64,000 nt of DNA from an uncultured Collinsella sp. (GCA_900768265.1 CAAGCF010000042.1:1-64000); one strand, 5' to 3'. Counted from the first letter of the stretch, positions 1 to 8,308 are shown. The notes: generated from the letters alone by a model not told the origin. Translations and numbers: made by a program.

Positions 1-65
1 CATGAATAAGGACCGGCTAATTCCGTGCCAGCAGCCGCGGTAATACGGAAGGGCCGGGCGTTATC
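1..65 (+). rRNA. 16S rRNA fragment at contig edge (foreign-looking)
   Basis: Bases 20-44 carry the universal 515F block (GTGCCAGCAGCCGCGGTAA) in sense orientation. The flanks (AATAAGGACCGGCTAATTCC before it, TACGGAAGGGCCGGGCG after it) resemble Prevotella-type Bacteroidales 16S rather than an actinobacterial 16S. The match stops at base 65, where the lemA sequence takes over. No other rRNA sequence is present. This is almost certainly an assembly chimera, not a real locus. Confidence 0.8.
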
Positions 66-161
66 AATGCGATTGCGCTTGGTGACCATGTTGTTGTAGA
101 TGCCGGCGATGGCGCAGACAATCACAACGACAACAACGATACCGATGATGACGGGAATCAT
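57..161 (-). pseudogene. lemA: LemA family protein, N-terminal fragment cut by contig edge
   Basis: Reading leftwards from an ATG at 161, the product begins MIPVIIGIVVVVIVCAIAGI and continues to YNNMVTKRNRIDNA. This is the single membrane helix and the start of the coiled-coil domain of LemA proteins (typical hallmark: IYN..V..RN.V.NAW). The expected Trp after DNA is replaced at base 56 by rRNA sequence, so only about 35 codons survive. LemA is a small membrane protein of unclear function. The gene would be divergent from the tetR at 373. It is marked as a fragment because of the window edge and chimera; the genomic copy is probably intact. Confidence 0.75.
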
Positions 162-372
162 GGTGTCTCCGTTTCGAATGGCCGCGGCGTCTTCCGCCGG
201 CTGCCGTTGGTGTAACGCTACTAGTATACCCGCAACCTTTGGCGATACCGAACTTTCCGGTAAGCGTTATGTTTCCACCAAGGTGAGGCCATTCGCCAAG
301 GGTGGGCGATACAGGTGTAAGATATGCGACAGATTAGTGAGCGCTGTCTTTTCCTTGAGGAGGGCGATACGT
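162..372. promoter_or_regulatory. Divergent lemA / tetR promoter region
   Basis: This is the 211-bp spacer between two divergent genes. On the minus strand a TATACT hexamer (about 220-225) is a possible -10 for lemA. On the plus strand TAAGAT near 318-323 is a possible -10 for the tetR. The -35 elements are weak in both cases. No RNA structure or repeat is apparent. Confidence 0.35.
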
Positions 373-957
373 ATGGACCTTCGCATCAAGAAAACCTATC
401 GGGCCCTGTTTGAGGCCTTTACTGAGCTGCTCGAAGAGCATCGGTTTGAGGACGTGACGGTTGCCATGCTGTGCGACCGCGCTATGATTCGTCGGACGAC
501 GTTCTACAAGCACTTCCGCGACAAAAACGATTACTTTGCCTTCTATATCGATGAACTCATGTCGGGCCTACCGCAAAAGCGAGCCGATGCGGATGGCGCG
601 GAGGGCGCCGAGGACGTGCGAGCGCTTCGCCACGAAGTGTTCGCCGATGCCATGGATCTGATTCTGGCGCATGAGCAGCTCATGGATAACATTTTGGCGA
701 GCAGTATGTCGGGTATGCTGACCAGCATGATTTGCGACCGCATCGCGCGCTCCATACGCGGGCGCGTGATGAGCGCGCTTGACGAGGACGCGCTCGCGCC
801 TGTATCGCTCGAGACGACGTCTGAGTTTGTCGCCGGCGGCATTATTCGGCTCTTTACCATGTGGTGGGAATCGGGCCACGTACTAGAGCGCCGATCCGAA
901 ATCGCCGACGTGGTCGATGCGCTGTTCGAGCGGACCATGACGCCGGTGAGTCACTAA
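373..957 (+). CDS. TetR/AcrR family transcriptional regulator
   Basis: This 194-residue protein has an N-terminal helix-turn-helix. Residues about 8-55 run from the YRALFEAFTELLEE helix, through FEDVTVAMLCDRAMIRRTTF, to YKHFRDKNDYF, the classic TetR recognition helix followed by F/Y-K-H-F. The C-terminal ~140 residues are helical and would bind an unknown ligand. I chose the ATG at 373 because GAGGAGGG lies just upstream and the residues before it have no family similarity. The gene ends 3 bases before the tRNA-Ser locus on the other strand. The divergent lemA fragment is the only neighbour that might be its target; no clear palindromic operator is visible between them. Confidence 0.85.
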   Translation: MDLRIKKTYRALFEAFTELLEEHRFEDVTVAMLCDRAMIRRTTFYKHFRDKNDYFAFYIDELMSGLPQKRADADGAEGAEDVRALRHEVFADAMDLILAHEQLMDNILASSMSGMLTSMICDRIARSIRGRVMSALDEDALAPVSLETTSEFVAGGIIRLFTMWWESGHVLERRSEIADVVDALFERTMTPVSH

Positions 958-960
958 GAG

Positions 961-1050
961 TGGCGGAGAGAGGGGGATTCGAACCCCCGGAACGCTTTCG
1001 CGTTCAACGGTTTTCAAGACCGCCGCATTCAACCGCTCTGCCATCTCTCC
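961..1050 (-). tRNA. tRNA-Ser (anticodon TGA)
   Basis: On the minus strand the gene runs from GGAGAGATGGCAGAGCGGTT (acceptor and D arm) through an anticodon arm CGGTCTTGAAAACCG with anticodon TGA. A long class II variable arm built around GAACGCGAAAGCGTTC follows, then the T arm GGGGGTTCGAATCCCCC. The 7-bp acceptor stem closes (GGAGAGA with TCTCTCC) and CCA is encoded at 961-963. The long variable arm and anticodon identify it as the serine tRNA for UCA/UCG-type codons. Confidence 0.97.
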
Positions 1051-1101
1051 GTGAGTCGTAATGATAGCATCGTTTTGGATTTGCAACAGGGGAGGCGAAC
1101 G

Positions 1102-2883
1102 ATGACGAGCACCGGAATCGATGAGAAGTTCATGCGCGAGGCGCTGGCGGAGGCGCGTGCCGCGGCGGCGGTGGGCGAGGTGCCGATCGGTGCCGTAGTG
1201 GTGCGCGCGGGTGAGATCGTCGCGCGGGCGCATAATCGCCGCGAGCTCGACCAGGACCCTTCGGCGCATGCCGAGTTTGCGGCCGTGTGCGCCGCTGCCC
1301 AGGCGCTTGGCCGCTGGCGCCTTTTCGATTGCACGGTCTATGTGACGCTTGAGCCCTGCTGCATGTGCGCGGGGCTTATGGTTAACGCGCGTGTGGGGCG
1401 TTGCGTGTATGGCGCGAGCGACGCCAAGGCGGGCGCGTTGGGATCCTTATACGATTTGAATGCCGACTCGCGCCTGAATCATCGGTTTAATGTGACCGCC
1501 GGCGTGCTGGCAGACGAGTGTCGTGAGGTGTTGAGCAGCTATTTTAGTGGGCTGCGTGGCACCGATGGTGCTGGCTGCAGTTGTGGGGCCGATCTTGAGG
1601 CACATGCCGCTCACGCTGAGGCGCTCGCGTGTGCCGAAGATGTCGTCGTTGAGGCGGTCGATTTTGGTGCCGCGTGTCGCCGGCCCCGCCGTGTGCTGTT
1701 GGCGATCGACTCCTTTAAGGGTAGCGTTTCGAGTGCGCAGGCGGAGGCGGCGGTTGCCGGAGGCGTGCGACGCGTTTGGCCCGATGCCGAGGTGTGCACA
1801 TTGCCGCTGGCAGATGGCGGCGAGGGAACGCTCGATGCCGTTGCCGCGTGCGGCGGTGAGATTGTGACCTGCGAGGTGGCAGGTCCCTTGGGCAAGCGTG
1901 TGCCTGCCCGGATGCTGGTTGATGTCGAGCGCGAGTCCGCGGTCATCGAGATGGCCGAGGCGGCCGGCATTGGGTATTCGCCTTGCACGGAGTTGTCGGC
2001 GCTGGCTGCTACAACCTATGGCGTGGGCGAGCTGATGCTCCGTGCGGTTCGTGCCGGGGCAAAGACTATCTATATTGGCTTGGGCGGCAGCGCCACCAAC
2101 GACGGTGGCGCCGGCATGCTGCAGGCGCTGGGCGCGCGTGTGGTCGATGATCGGGGCTGCGATGTCGCCCCCGGTCTTGCGGGTCTCGAACACGTGGTGA
2201 GTATCGATTTGGCGCCAGCGCTTCGGGCGCTGAACGGTGCGCGTGTCGTGGTGCTTTCCGATGTAGAGAATCCACTCGTGGGACGCCGAGGCGCTCTGGC
2301 GGTGTTCGGTGGGCAGAAGGGCCTGCCGGCGGATGATGCCGAGGCGCTGAATAGGTGCGACAGCTGGATGGTCGGCTACGGTCGCTTGCTCGACGCTGAG
2401 ATTGCCGGAGCTCGAGCCCAGGGGTTGTTGTGCGCACCCGAGGGCGCACGGACATTTGGCTCGGTGCTCGGCGTGCCCGGCGCGGGCGCTGCCGGTGGCT
2501 TGGGCGCCGCGCTGCTGGCGCTCGGCGCGGAGCTGCGTTCGGGCGTGGAGACGGTGCTCGATCTCGTGGGATTTGACGCGCGCGTGCGCGATGTCGACCT
2601 GGTCATAACGGGCGAGGGCAATATGGATGAGCAATCCGCCGTCGGCAAAGCGCCGGTGGGTGTGGCCCGCCGTGCCAAGCGCTATGGCAAGCCGGTTGTT
2701 GCTGTCGTAGGTGGTCGTGCCGACAACCTGGATGCGGTGTATGGGCAGGGCATCCAGGTTGTACTGCCGATCTGTCGCAAGCCCATGGACCTCGACCGGG
2801 CGCTCGATCCCCGGGAAGCCACAACCAACCTCATCTGCGCCGGTGAAGCAGCCGCACAAGCCTACGACCTCGGCCGTGTCTAA
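1102..2883 (+). CDS. tadA: Fused tRNA adenosine deaminase (TadA) - glycerate kinase
   Basis: One uninterrupted frame of 593 residues holds two enzymes. Residues 1-155 are TadA, which deaminates A34 to inosine in tRNA-Arg(ACG). Its zinc site is visible as HAEF (catalytic HxE) and PCCMCAG (PCxxC), and it ends with the usual SRLNHRF...GVL..EC tail. A ~40-residue Ala/Glu-rich linker with a CSCG stretch follows. From residue about 197 to the end it is a GarK/GlxK-type glycerate kinase: LLAIDSFKGS, PLADGGEGT, EMAEAAGI, GLGGSATNDGG and ITGEGNMDEQSAVGK are all present. Both halves look full length and catalytically complete. The start at 1102 has GGGGAGG upstream; the earlier in-frame start at 1051 would overlap the tRNA. 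A sequencing frameshift is unlikely to create this, because it would need a lost stop with the frame kept. Confidence 0.9.
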   Translation: MTSTGIDEKFMREALAEARAAAAVGEVPIGAVVVRAGEIVARAHNRRELDQDPSAHAEFAAVCAAAQALGRWRLFDCTVYVTLEPCCMCAGLMVNARVGRCVYGASDAKAGALGSLYDLNADSRLNHRFNVTAGVLADECREVLSSYFSGLRGTDGAGCSCGADLEAHAAHAEALACAEDVVVEAVDFGAACRRPRRVLLAIDSFKGSVSSAQAEAAVAGGVRRVWPDAEVCTLPLADGGEGTLDAVAACGGEIVTCEVAGPLGKRVPARMLVDVERESAVIEMAEAAGIGYSPCTELSALAATTYGVGELMLRAVRAGAKTIYIGLGGSATNDGGAGMLQALGARVVDDRGCDVAPGLAGLEHVVSIDLAPALRALNGARVVVLSDVENPLVGRRGALAVFGGQKGLPADDAEALNRCDSWMVGYGRLLDAEIAGARAQGLLCAPEGARTFGSVLGVPGAGAAGGLGAALLALGAELRSGVETVLDLVGFDARVRDVDLVITGEGNMDEQSAVGKAPVGVARRAKRYGKPVVAVVGGRADNLDAVYGQGIQVVLPICRKPMDLDRALDPREATTNLICAGEAAAQAYDLGRV

Positions 2884-2898
2884 AACCTATCTCTCTAT

Positions 2899-2967
2899 AA
2901 GTTGCGGTGAAATACGGAGTGTTTTTGCCTTTAAGGGGCCAATTCAGTCCGTATTCCACCGCAACTT
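2899..2967. repeat. Palindromic element, family A copy 1
   Basis: AAGTTGCGGTGAAATACGGA and TCCGTATTCCACCGCAACTT form an imperfect inverted repeat with one mismatch around a ~30-base centre. The same arms recur at 27408-27474. It sits 16 bp after the stop of the tadA fusion and may act as a terminator. Confidence 0.8.
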
Positions 2968-3030
2968 CGTGAATGGTCATCCGAGGCTGGCCGCCTTGGG
3001 CCTTGGGTCGGACCGTCCGCCATGAAATGC

Positions 3031-3167
3031 GGCCATCTACTACGTTTAGCCGAGCGCCCTCGACCATCTCGGAATTTGCAAAAATGAAACCGCAGGTAGA
3101 GAGCTTGCCGGTTTTCGAAAAAGCCGGCTATGGTTGACCCCTGCGGCCTAAACGTAGTAGATAGGCC
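3031..3167. repeat. 137-bp palindromic element, family B copy 1
   Basis: The ends are ATCTACTACGTTTA on the left and TAAACGTAGTAGATAGGCC on the right. The interior contains AAACCGCAGGTAGA. Copies lie at 34498-34634 (inverted relative to this one) and 45174-45309. No ORF is present. Confidence 0.8.
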
Positions 3168-3200
3168 CTTTTCGTGGCGCAGCGTCAGACCAGTCTTTTT

Positions 3201-3264
3201 GGGACGGGGCTATTTTGACTACTTGCCGATCCGATTGCCCGAGTAGTCAAAAAAGCCTCGTCCC
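3201..3264. repeat. Hairpin with GGGACGGGGCT arms
   Basis: GGGACGGGGCTATTTTGACT pairs with AGTCAAAAAAGCCTCGTCCC across a short centre (ACTTGCCGATCCG...). The arm sequence reappears without its partner at about 40488 (AAGCCCCGTCCC). It lies just upstream of the SRP RNA promoter. Confidence 0.7.
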
Positions 3265-3276
3265 AAATTAGCTACC

Positions 3277-3305
3277 TTGCCCCATCGGGCGGGAGCGGGT
3301 AAGAT
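3277..3305 (+). promoter_or_regulatory. Putative ffs promoter
   Basis: TTGCCC (3277-3282) and TAAGAT (3300-3305) with a 17-bp spacer sit directly before the SRP RNA. This fits a housekeeping sigma factor promoter with transcription starting near 3312. Confidence 0.6.
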
Positions 3306-3315
3306 ATATCGAGCG

Positions 3316-3437
3316 CCTAGCGCGTTCGATGGGTTCGGATGACGACATGTTCCGAATCTGGTCAGGTCCGGAAGGAAGCAGCCATAAGGAGCCTCTGTCG
3401 GGCATCCGAATCCACCGAGCGCACGGGCGCTTTTTGG
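3316..3437 (+). ncRNA. ffs: Signal recognition particle RNA, small bacterial type
   Basis: The conserved tip GTCAGGTCCGGAAGGAAGCA (3361-3380) is the SRP54-binding loop of 4.5S RNA. The flanking helix pairs GGGTTCGGATG (3331-3341) with CATCCGAATCC (3402-3412), and a further helical segment GCGTTCG/CGAGCGC extends it. A GC hairpin followed by TTTTT at about 3416-3436 ends the transcript. Length and absence of an Alu domain mark it as the small bacterial form. The exact 5' end is uncertain by about 10 bases. Confidence 0.92.
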
Positions 3438-3448
3438 TGTCGCGACAT

Positions 3449-3543
3449 GGCCCGGCCGGCGGCGAGGTATTTGGTGTCTCGCTGGTCCTCGGCTTCGCCT
3501 GCGGGATCGCTCGACTACCAAACATCTCGCCGCCGGCCGGGCC
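3449..3543. repeat. Long hairpin element with GC-rich arms
   Basis: GGCCCGGCCGGCGGCGAGGT (left, continuing into ATTTGGT) pairs almost perfectly with ACCAAACATCTCGCCGCCGG and CCGGGCC on the right; arms are about 27 bp with one mismatch. The centre contains GGCTTCGCCTGCGGGATCGC. It belongs to the group of large hairpins whose arms differ between loci (also 31898-31969, 40591-40696). Confidence 0.75.
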
Positions 3544-3762
3544 CCGTCGTCCAAAAATCACCCGTAAGGGCGCGTTTATCTGAACAATTCAATCCCGTGC
3601 TTTGTGGAACTCGCTGGCTTTGCCAAAGCATTGGCGGCTACGGGCCTTGGGCGCTAGTGACCGTTGCCCTTACATCTGTAACGAGTTGCTTACGCATCTC
3701 CAGGGTTCTCCGTACTATCATGAATCAGATTGAATTGAGATGATGATAGGGAGCGCCTTTTT

Positions 3763-5643
3763 ATGATTGAGCTGCTCAGGCGTTTTGGTGGTAAGTTTCG
3801 CCGGTATATGGTGATTGGCCCAGCGTGCAAGCTGATCGAAGTGATCTTTGACCTGCTTACGCCGCTGGTGATTGCCCAGATGATCGATAAGGGCATCGGC
3901 GCACACGATGTCAACGCCGTCGTCCACTACGGCATGGTGCTCGCCGCCATGGCTGTGATCGGCATCTCGTTTACGCTTGTCTGCCAAAAGATGGCGGCGC
4001 TCACCTCGCAGGGCATGGGTACTGACATTCGCGGCGCTCTCTACAAGCACATCAACAAGCTGAGCTATGCTGAGCTCGATCGCTTTGGCACGCCGTCGCT
4101 CATCACGCGCATTACCAACGACGTCAACCAGGTACAGCTCGCCGTGGCGCTGGGCGTGCGTATGCTCATCCGCTGGCCTTTCCTGGCGGTGGGCTCCATG
4201 GTCGCGGCCCTTGCCATCGACCTTAAGCTCGGCATCATCTTTTTGATTTGCACGCCCGCCATCGGCCTGGTGTTTTGGTTTGTCATGGCGCGCTGTATCC
4301 CGTACTACAAGCAGCTGCAGGCAAAGCTCGATCGCATCGCACTCATCTGTCGCGAGGGGCTTTCGGGCGCCCGCGTGGTCCGAGCCTTTGTGCGCGAGGA
4401 TCACGAGCGCGAGCGTTTTGCCCAGGCAGCCGATGACCAGGCGCATACCGCCATCGCGGTGGGCAAGCTCTCGTCGATTCTTAATCCCGTCACGTTTTTG
4501 GTGATGAACCTGGGCGTGTGCGCCATCCTGTGGGTGGGCGGCATCCAAGTCAACGTGGGCGAGCTCACACAGGGTCAGGTCATGGCGTTTGTGAACTACA
4601 TGACGCAGACCCTGACCTCCATCGTGTATGTCGCCAACCTGGTCGTGGTCTTTACCAAGGCGAGCGCCAGCGCGTCGCGTCTCAACGAAGTGCTCAATTG
4701 CGAGCCGAGCATTACCGACGAGGGCAACCAGCCGGTTGCGCTGCCCGAGCCGAGCGCGATGGGCAACGCTGTTCCGGTTCCCGCGCTGAGCTTCAGCCAT
4801 GCGAGCTTCTCCTTTGGCGCGGGCGCCGCCAACGCCGTCAATGACGTGACCCTGGAGCTGCCGCCGGGCAAGACGCTCGGCATTATCGGCGGTACGGGCA
4901 GCGGTAAGTCGACGCTCGTCTCGCTCATCCCGCGCCTGTACGACACGGGCGCTGGCAGCGTGAGCGTAATGGGTGCCGACGTGCGCGCCTGGCCGCTCGA
5001 TCAGCTGCGCCATGTGGTCGCGACCGTACCGCAGCGCGCGTCGCTCGTGAGCGGCACGATCCGCAGCAACCTAACCTGGCGCGATGAGTCGGCGACCGAC
5101 GAGGAGCTTTGGGCGGCGCTCGATATGGCGCAGGCCAGCGAGTTCGTGCGCAACAAGCCGCAGGGTCTGGACGCGCCGGTCGAGGCGGGCGGCAAGAACT
5201 TTAGCGGTGGCCAGCGCCAGCGCCTGACCATTGCGCGTGCCTTGGTGGGCTCGCCGCAGATCCTGATCATGGATGACTCCGCCTCGGCGCTCGACTTTAA
5301 GACCGACGCGGCGCTTCGCCACGCCATCCGCGAGCGCAGCGTACGCGGTGCCGCCGAGGGCGGGCTCCCGCTGACCACGGTGATCGTGAGCCAGCGCGTC
5401 TCGACCGTGCGCGATGCCGACATGATCTGCGTGCTCGACCACGGCTCGGTCGCGGGCCTGGGTACGCACGACGAGCTGTACGCGACCTGCCAGCTCTACT
5501 GCGAGATTTGCCAGTCGCAGCTGCGCCGCGAGGAGCTCGAGGGCCAGCAGGGGAGCGCGGCGTCCGCGCTCGCCCCAAGCCCCGTGCCCGCCTCAGGCGC
5601 CGCGTGCGCTCCGGCATTCACTTGCGCAAAGGAGGGCTGCTAA
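3763..5643 (+). CDS. ABC exporter half-transporter, degenerate-site subunit
   Basis: This 626-residue protein has a six-helix type IV exporter membrane domain (residues about 1-320) and a C-terminal ATPase domain. Walker A is GGTGSGKST and the signature is FSGGQRQR. Walker B reads ILIMDDSASALD, with Asp where the catalytic Glu should be, and the H-loop is IVSQRVST, with Gln for His. That combination is typical of the non-hydrolysing composite site in heterodimeric exporters. The C-terminal 35 residues are an Ala/Pro-rich tail ending in a Cys-containing stretch. The start ATG follows GATAGGGAG. Its stop abuts the ATG of the next subunit, so the two are co-translated. The substrate (drug, lipid or peptide) cannot be told. 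Confidence 0.9.
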   Translation: MIELLRRFGGKFRRYMVIGPACKLIEVIFDLLTPLVIAQMIDKGIGAHDVNAVVHYGMVLAAMAVIGISFTLVCQKMAALTSQGMGTDIRGALYKHINKLSYAELDRFGTPSLITRITNDVNQVQLAVALGVRMLIRWPFLAVGSMVAALAIDLKLGIIFLICTPAIGLVFWFVMARCIPYYKQLQAKLDRIALICREGLSGARVVRAFVREDHERERFAQAADDQAHTAIAVGKLSSILNPVTFLVMNLGVCAILWVGGIQVNVGELTQGQVMAFVNYMTQTLTSIVYVANLVVVFTKASASASRLNEVLNCEPSITDEGNQPVALPEPSAMGNAVPVPALSFSHASFSFGAGAANAVNDVTLELPPGKTLGIIGGTGSGKSTLVSLIPRLYDTGAGSVSVMGADVRAWPLDQLRHVVATVPQRASLVSGTIRSNLTWRDESATDEELWAALDMAQASEFVRNKPQGLDAPVEAGGKNFSGGQRQRLTIARALVGSPQILIMDDSASALDFKTDAALRHAIRERSVRGAAEGGLPLTTVIVSQRVSTVRDADMICVLDHGSVAGLGTHDELYATCQLYCEICQSQLRREELEGQQGSAASALAPSPVPASGAACAPAFTCAKEGC

Positions 5644-7503
5644 ATGAACCCGTATACTTCTTCCGGTTCGGTCGCCACGATGACGGCCAACGTGTCCGGC
5701 AACGATAACCTCAACGACTTGGGTGACGGTCCGCGCCAGCCCGGCGATCCCGAGCGCTATCCCGCCGGTGCGGTAACTCGCCGCCTGCTGGGCTACGTTC
5801 GTCCGCATCGCATTTCGTTTACGGCGTCGTTTGTGAGCGCCGCCATCTCGGTGATCTTGCAACTCTATACGCCCATCCTCATCGGCGAGGGCATCGACCT
5901 CATCGTTGCCGCCGGGCAGGTGGACTTTGACGCACTGTTGCCGCTCGTTACCAAGCTCGCGATTGTCGTGGTGGGCGCGGCGGCCTTCCAGTGGCTGCAG
6001 GGCTACTGCGTCAACCGTCTGTCCTACGAGACGGTGCGCGACATGCGCGTGGAGGCGAGCGACAAACTCAGCCGCATGCCGCTCAGCTTTATCGACAGCC
6101 ATGCCCACGGCGACCTCATGAGCCGCGTAGTCAACGACGTCGACCAAGTGGGCGACGGCCTGCTGCAGGGCTTTACGCAGCTCTTTACCGGCGTCATCAC
6201 CATCGTGGGCACGCTCGCGTTTATGCTCTCCATTAACCTGGCCATGACGCTCGTGGTGGTGCTCGTCACGCCGCTTTCCATCTTTGCAGCCGGCGCCATC
6301 GCCAAGCTTTCCAACAAGAGCTTTACGGCACAGCAGCGCATCCAAGGCCAGCTTGGCGGTCATATTGAGGAGTACGTGGGCGAGCAAAAGCTCGTGGACG
6401 CCTTCGCCTACGGCCCGCACGCTCAACAGCGCTTCGATGTCCTCAACGCCGAGCTCTATACGGCGGGCGAGCGCGCGCAGTTTATGGGTTCGCTTTCTAA
6501 CCCCGGCACGCGCTTTATCAATAACATCATCTACGCCGTGGTCGCCGTGATCGGCTGCGCGGGCGTGATCACGGGCGTGCCTGCGGCGCTCACGGTGGGC
6601 GGCGTGCAGATCTTCCTGTCCTACGCTAACCAGTACACTAAGCCGTTCAACGAGGTCACGAACGTCATCACGCAAATCCAGACCGCGTACGCCTCGGCGC
6701 GCCGCATGTTCGCGTTGCTCGATGCGCGCGAGCAGGAGCCCGACGCGGCGGATGCCGTGGAGCTTGCCGCCCCGCGGGGCGAGGTGACCTTTGAACACGT
6801 GGACTTTAGCTATGTGCCCGACCGCAAACTGCTGCAGGATATCTGCATCGATGCCAAGCCCGGTACGCGCTTTGCCCTCGTCGGCCCCACGGGCTGTGGC
6901 AAGACGACGCTCATCAACCTGCTGCTGCGCTTTTACGATATCGATGCTGGGCGCATCGCGGTCGATGGTCGCTCCTCGCGTGACTACACGCGTGCGAGCC
7001 TGCGCCGCGCCTTTGGCATGGTGCTGCAGGACACCTGGCTGTTCGAGGGCACGGTGGCCGAAAACATTGCCTACGGTTGCCCCGATGCCACGCGCGAGCA
7101 GATTGTCGAGGCCGCCAAGCGCGCTCATGCGCACAAGTTTATCGTGCAGCTGCCAGGCGGCTACGATACGGTGATCGGCGAGGACGGCGGCACGTTTAGC
7201 CAGGGTCAAAAACAGTTGCTGTGCATCGCGCGCGTCATGCTCACCGATCCGGCGATTCTGCTGCTGGACGAGGCAACGTCGAGCATCGATACGCGTACCG
7301 AGCTGCAGGTGCAGGCGGCATTCGACGAGCTCATGGCCGGCCGCACGAGCTTTGTCGTGGCACACCGCCTGTCGACGATTCGCAACGCCGATTGCATCCT
7401 GGTAATGCGCGATGGCGAGATTATCGAGCGCGGCACGCACGATGAACTGCTCGCGGCAGGCGGCTTCTACGCCGAGCTCTACCGCAGCCAATTCGCCCAG
7501 TGA
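5644..7503 (+). CDS. ABC exporter half-transporter, catalytic subunit
   Basis: This 619-residue partner starts at the base after the previous stop. After a ~45-residue polar leader come six membrane helices, including the EVTNVI..IQTAYASARRMF coupling region, and an ATPase domain. Walker A is GPTGCGKTT, Walker B is ILLLDEATSSID with the catalytic Glu, and the H-loop is VVAHRLST with His. The signature is FSQGQKQ rather than LSGGQ, the usual counterpart to a degenerate partner. Together the two proteins would form a BmrCD/TM287-288-like heterodimer with a single hydrolysing site. No dedicated regulator is adjacent, unlike the MarR-linked exporter at 42.6-44.4 kb. Confidence 0.92.
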   Translation: MNPYTSSGSVATMTANVSGNDNLNDLGDGPRQPGDPERYPAGAVTRRLLGYVRPHRISFTASFVSAAISVILQLYTPILIGEGIDLIVAAGQVDFDALLPLVTKLAIVVVGAAAFQWLQGYCVNRLSYETVRDMRVEASDKLSRMPLSFIDSHAHGDLMSRVVNDVDQVGDGLLQGFTQLFTGVITIVGTLAFMLSINLAMTLVVVLVTPLSIFAAGAIAKLSNKSFTAQQRIQGQLGGHIEEYVGEQKLVDAFAYGPHAQQRFDVLNAELYTAGERAQFMGSLSNPGTRFINNIIYAVVAVIGCAGVITGVPAALTVGGVQIFLSYANQYTKPFNEVTNVITQIQTAYASARRMFALLDAREQEPDAADAVELAAPRGEVTFEHVDFSYVPDRKLLQDICIDAKPGTRFALVGPTGCGKTTLINLLLRFYDIDAGRIAVDGRSSRDYTRASLRRAFGMVLQDTWLFEGTVAENIAYGCPDATREQIVEAAKRAHAHKFIVQLPGGYDTVIGEDGGTFSQGQKQLLCIARVMLTDPAILLLDEATSSIDTRTELQVQAAFDELMAGRTSFVVAHRLSTIRNADCILVMRDGEIIERGTHDELLAAGGFYAELYRSQFAQ

Positions 7504-7570
7504 GGAAGCCCGTGGGGCAAATTAATCAATCGACAGACGGTGGTTTACATCTGTCACGTTAGTACTAAGA

Positions 7571-7590
7571 TATTCATCTAATTAATTGCA
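7571..7590. promoter_or_regulatory. Inverted repeat upstream of flavodoxin gene
   Basis: CTAATTAATTGCATTAG has CTAAT/ATTAG arms in an AT-rich stretch about 35 bp before the flavodoxin start. It could be an operator; no cognate regulator is evident. Confidence 0.3.
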
Positions 7591-7624
7591 TTAGTGGCTT
7601 TAATTTTGGGGGAAACGAGGCAAC

Positions 7625-8182
7625 GTGACTATGACGTGCTCTTTGGTGGTTAACAGCAAGAGCGGTAATACCAGGATGGTTTCGGGCGCGATCAAGCGCG
7701 CTCTGCAGGCTGCGGGCGTTGAGTTTGTCCATGCCGCGGCGTTGAGCGACGATGCGGATGCAGATCAGGTTGCGCTCGAGGCGCAGGGCGCCTGCGCGGC
7801 CGACACGGTGCTCGTCGGTTTTTGGTGCGACAAGGGCGCGTGCACGCCTTCGGTCGCGGCGTTGCTCTCTGCCTTGCACGGCAAGCGCGTGTTCCTGTTT
7901 GGCACCTGCGGCTTTGGGGCCGACCAGAGCTATTACCAGCAGATTGTCGACCGCGTAACTTCCAATCTGGCCGAGGATGCCGAGCTTGCGGGCTGGGCGA
8001 TGTGCCAGGGCAAGATGGGTCCCGCGGTTAAGCAGCGCTATGAGGCAATGCTCGAACAAGATCCCGACAACGCCCGATTTAAGATGCTGCTCGACAACTG
8101 GGTTGCCGCGAAGGACCATCCCACCAAGGAAGATGTGGATAACATGGCTGCAGCCGCAAAAAAGGCCGTTTTGGGCGAATAA
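7625..8182 (+). CDS. Flavodoxin-like protein
   Basis: This 185-residue protein begins CSLVVNSKSGNTRMVSGAIK, which matches the flavodoxin phosphate-binding loop (S/T-x-S/T-G-N-T) for FMN. A second cofactor loop region is suggested by LVGFWCDKGACTPSVAALL and the FLFGTCGFGAD strand-loop, including a Cys. It probably carries electrons between a reductase and an unidentified partner, in the cytoplasm. A GTG at 7625 or ATG at 7631 could start it; both follow GGGGGAAACGAGG. A strong terminator lies downstream (8224-8253) before a divergent-looking tetR block, so it is monocistronic. Similar small flavodoxins occur beside flavin reductases in gut anaerobes, but the partner is not in this window. Confidence 0.8.
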   Translation: MTMTCSLVVNSKSGNTRMVSGAIKRALQAAGVEFVHAAALSDDADADQVALEAQGACAADTVLVGFWCDKGACTPSVAALLSALHGKRVFLFGTCGFGADQSYYQQIVDRVTSNLAEDAELAGWAMCQGKMGPAVKQRYEAMLEQDPDNARFKMLLDNWVAAKDHPTKEDVDNMAAAAKKAVLGE

Positions 8183-8223
8183 CTTCGCCGCTTGCGGTAC
8201 CGCGCGTTCAATCGTACAAACGT

Positions 8224-8253
8224 GAAAGCCTCGAGATTCTCGAGGCTTTTTCT
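8224..8253 (+). terminator. Rho-independent terminator after flavodoxin gene
   Basis: AAAGCCTCGAGATTCTCGAG continues into GCTTTTTCTT: a 9-bp perfect stem with a short loop and a T-run, 40 bp after the stop codon. Confidence 0.85.
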
Positions 8254-8278
8254 TGGCACAAGGTTGCGTCGTGGCAAA

Positions 8279-8293
8279 ATGAACATTGTTCAT
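8279..8293. promoter_or_regulatory. Candidate TetR operator O1
   Basis: ATGAACATTGTTCAT is a 6-3-6 inverted repeat 16 bp upstream of the tetR start. A second copy with the same spacing (GTGAACAGCGTTCAC, 8905-8919) lies after the gene, giving the shared form RTGAAC-N3-GTTCAY. Autoregulation is likely. Confidence 0.65.
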
Positions 8294-8308
8294 ATTGGAG
8301 GTGAGGGC

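Noticed and set aside
1447..2859. 470-residue frame opposite the tadA fusion
   Set aside because: High-GC shadow ORF: composition is skewed (Arg/His/Ala), no domain is recognisable, and the sense strand encodes two clear enzymes.
5593..7491. 632-residue frame opposite the second ABC subunit
   Set aside because: Shadow of the sense gene with His/Arg-rich low-information sequence; no start site or motif.
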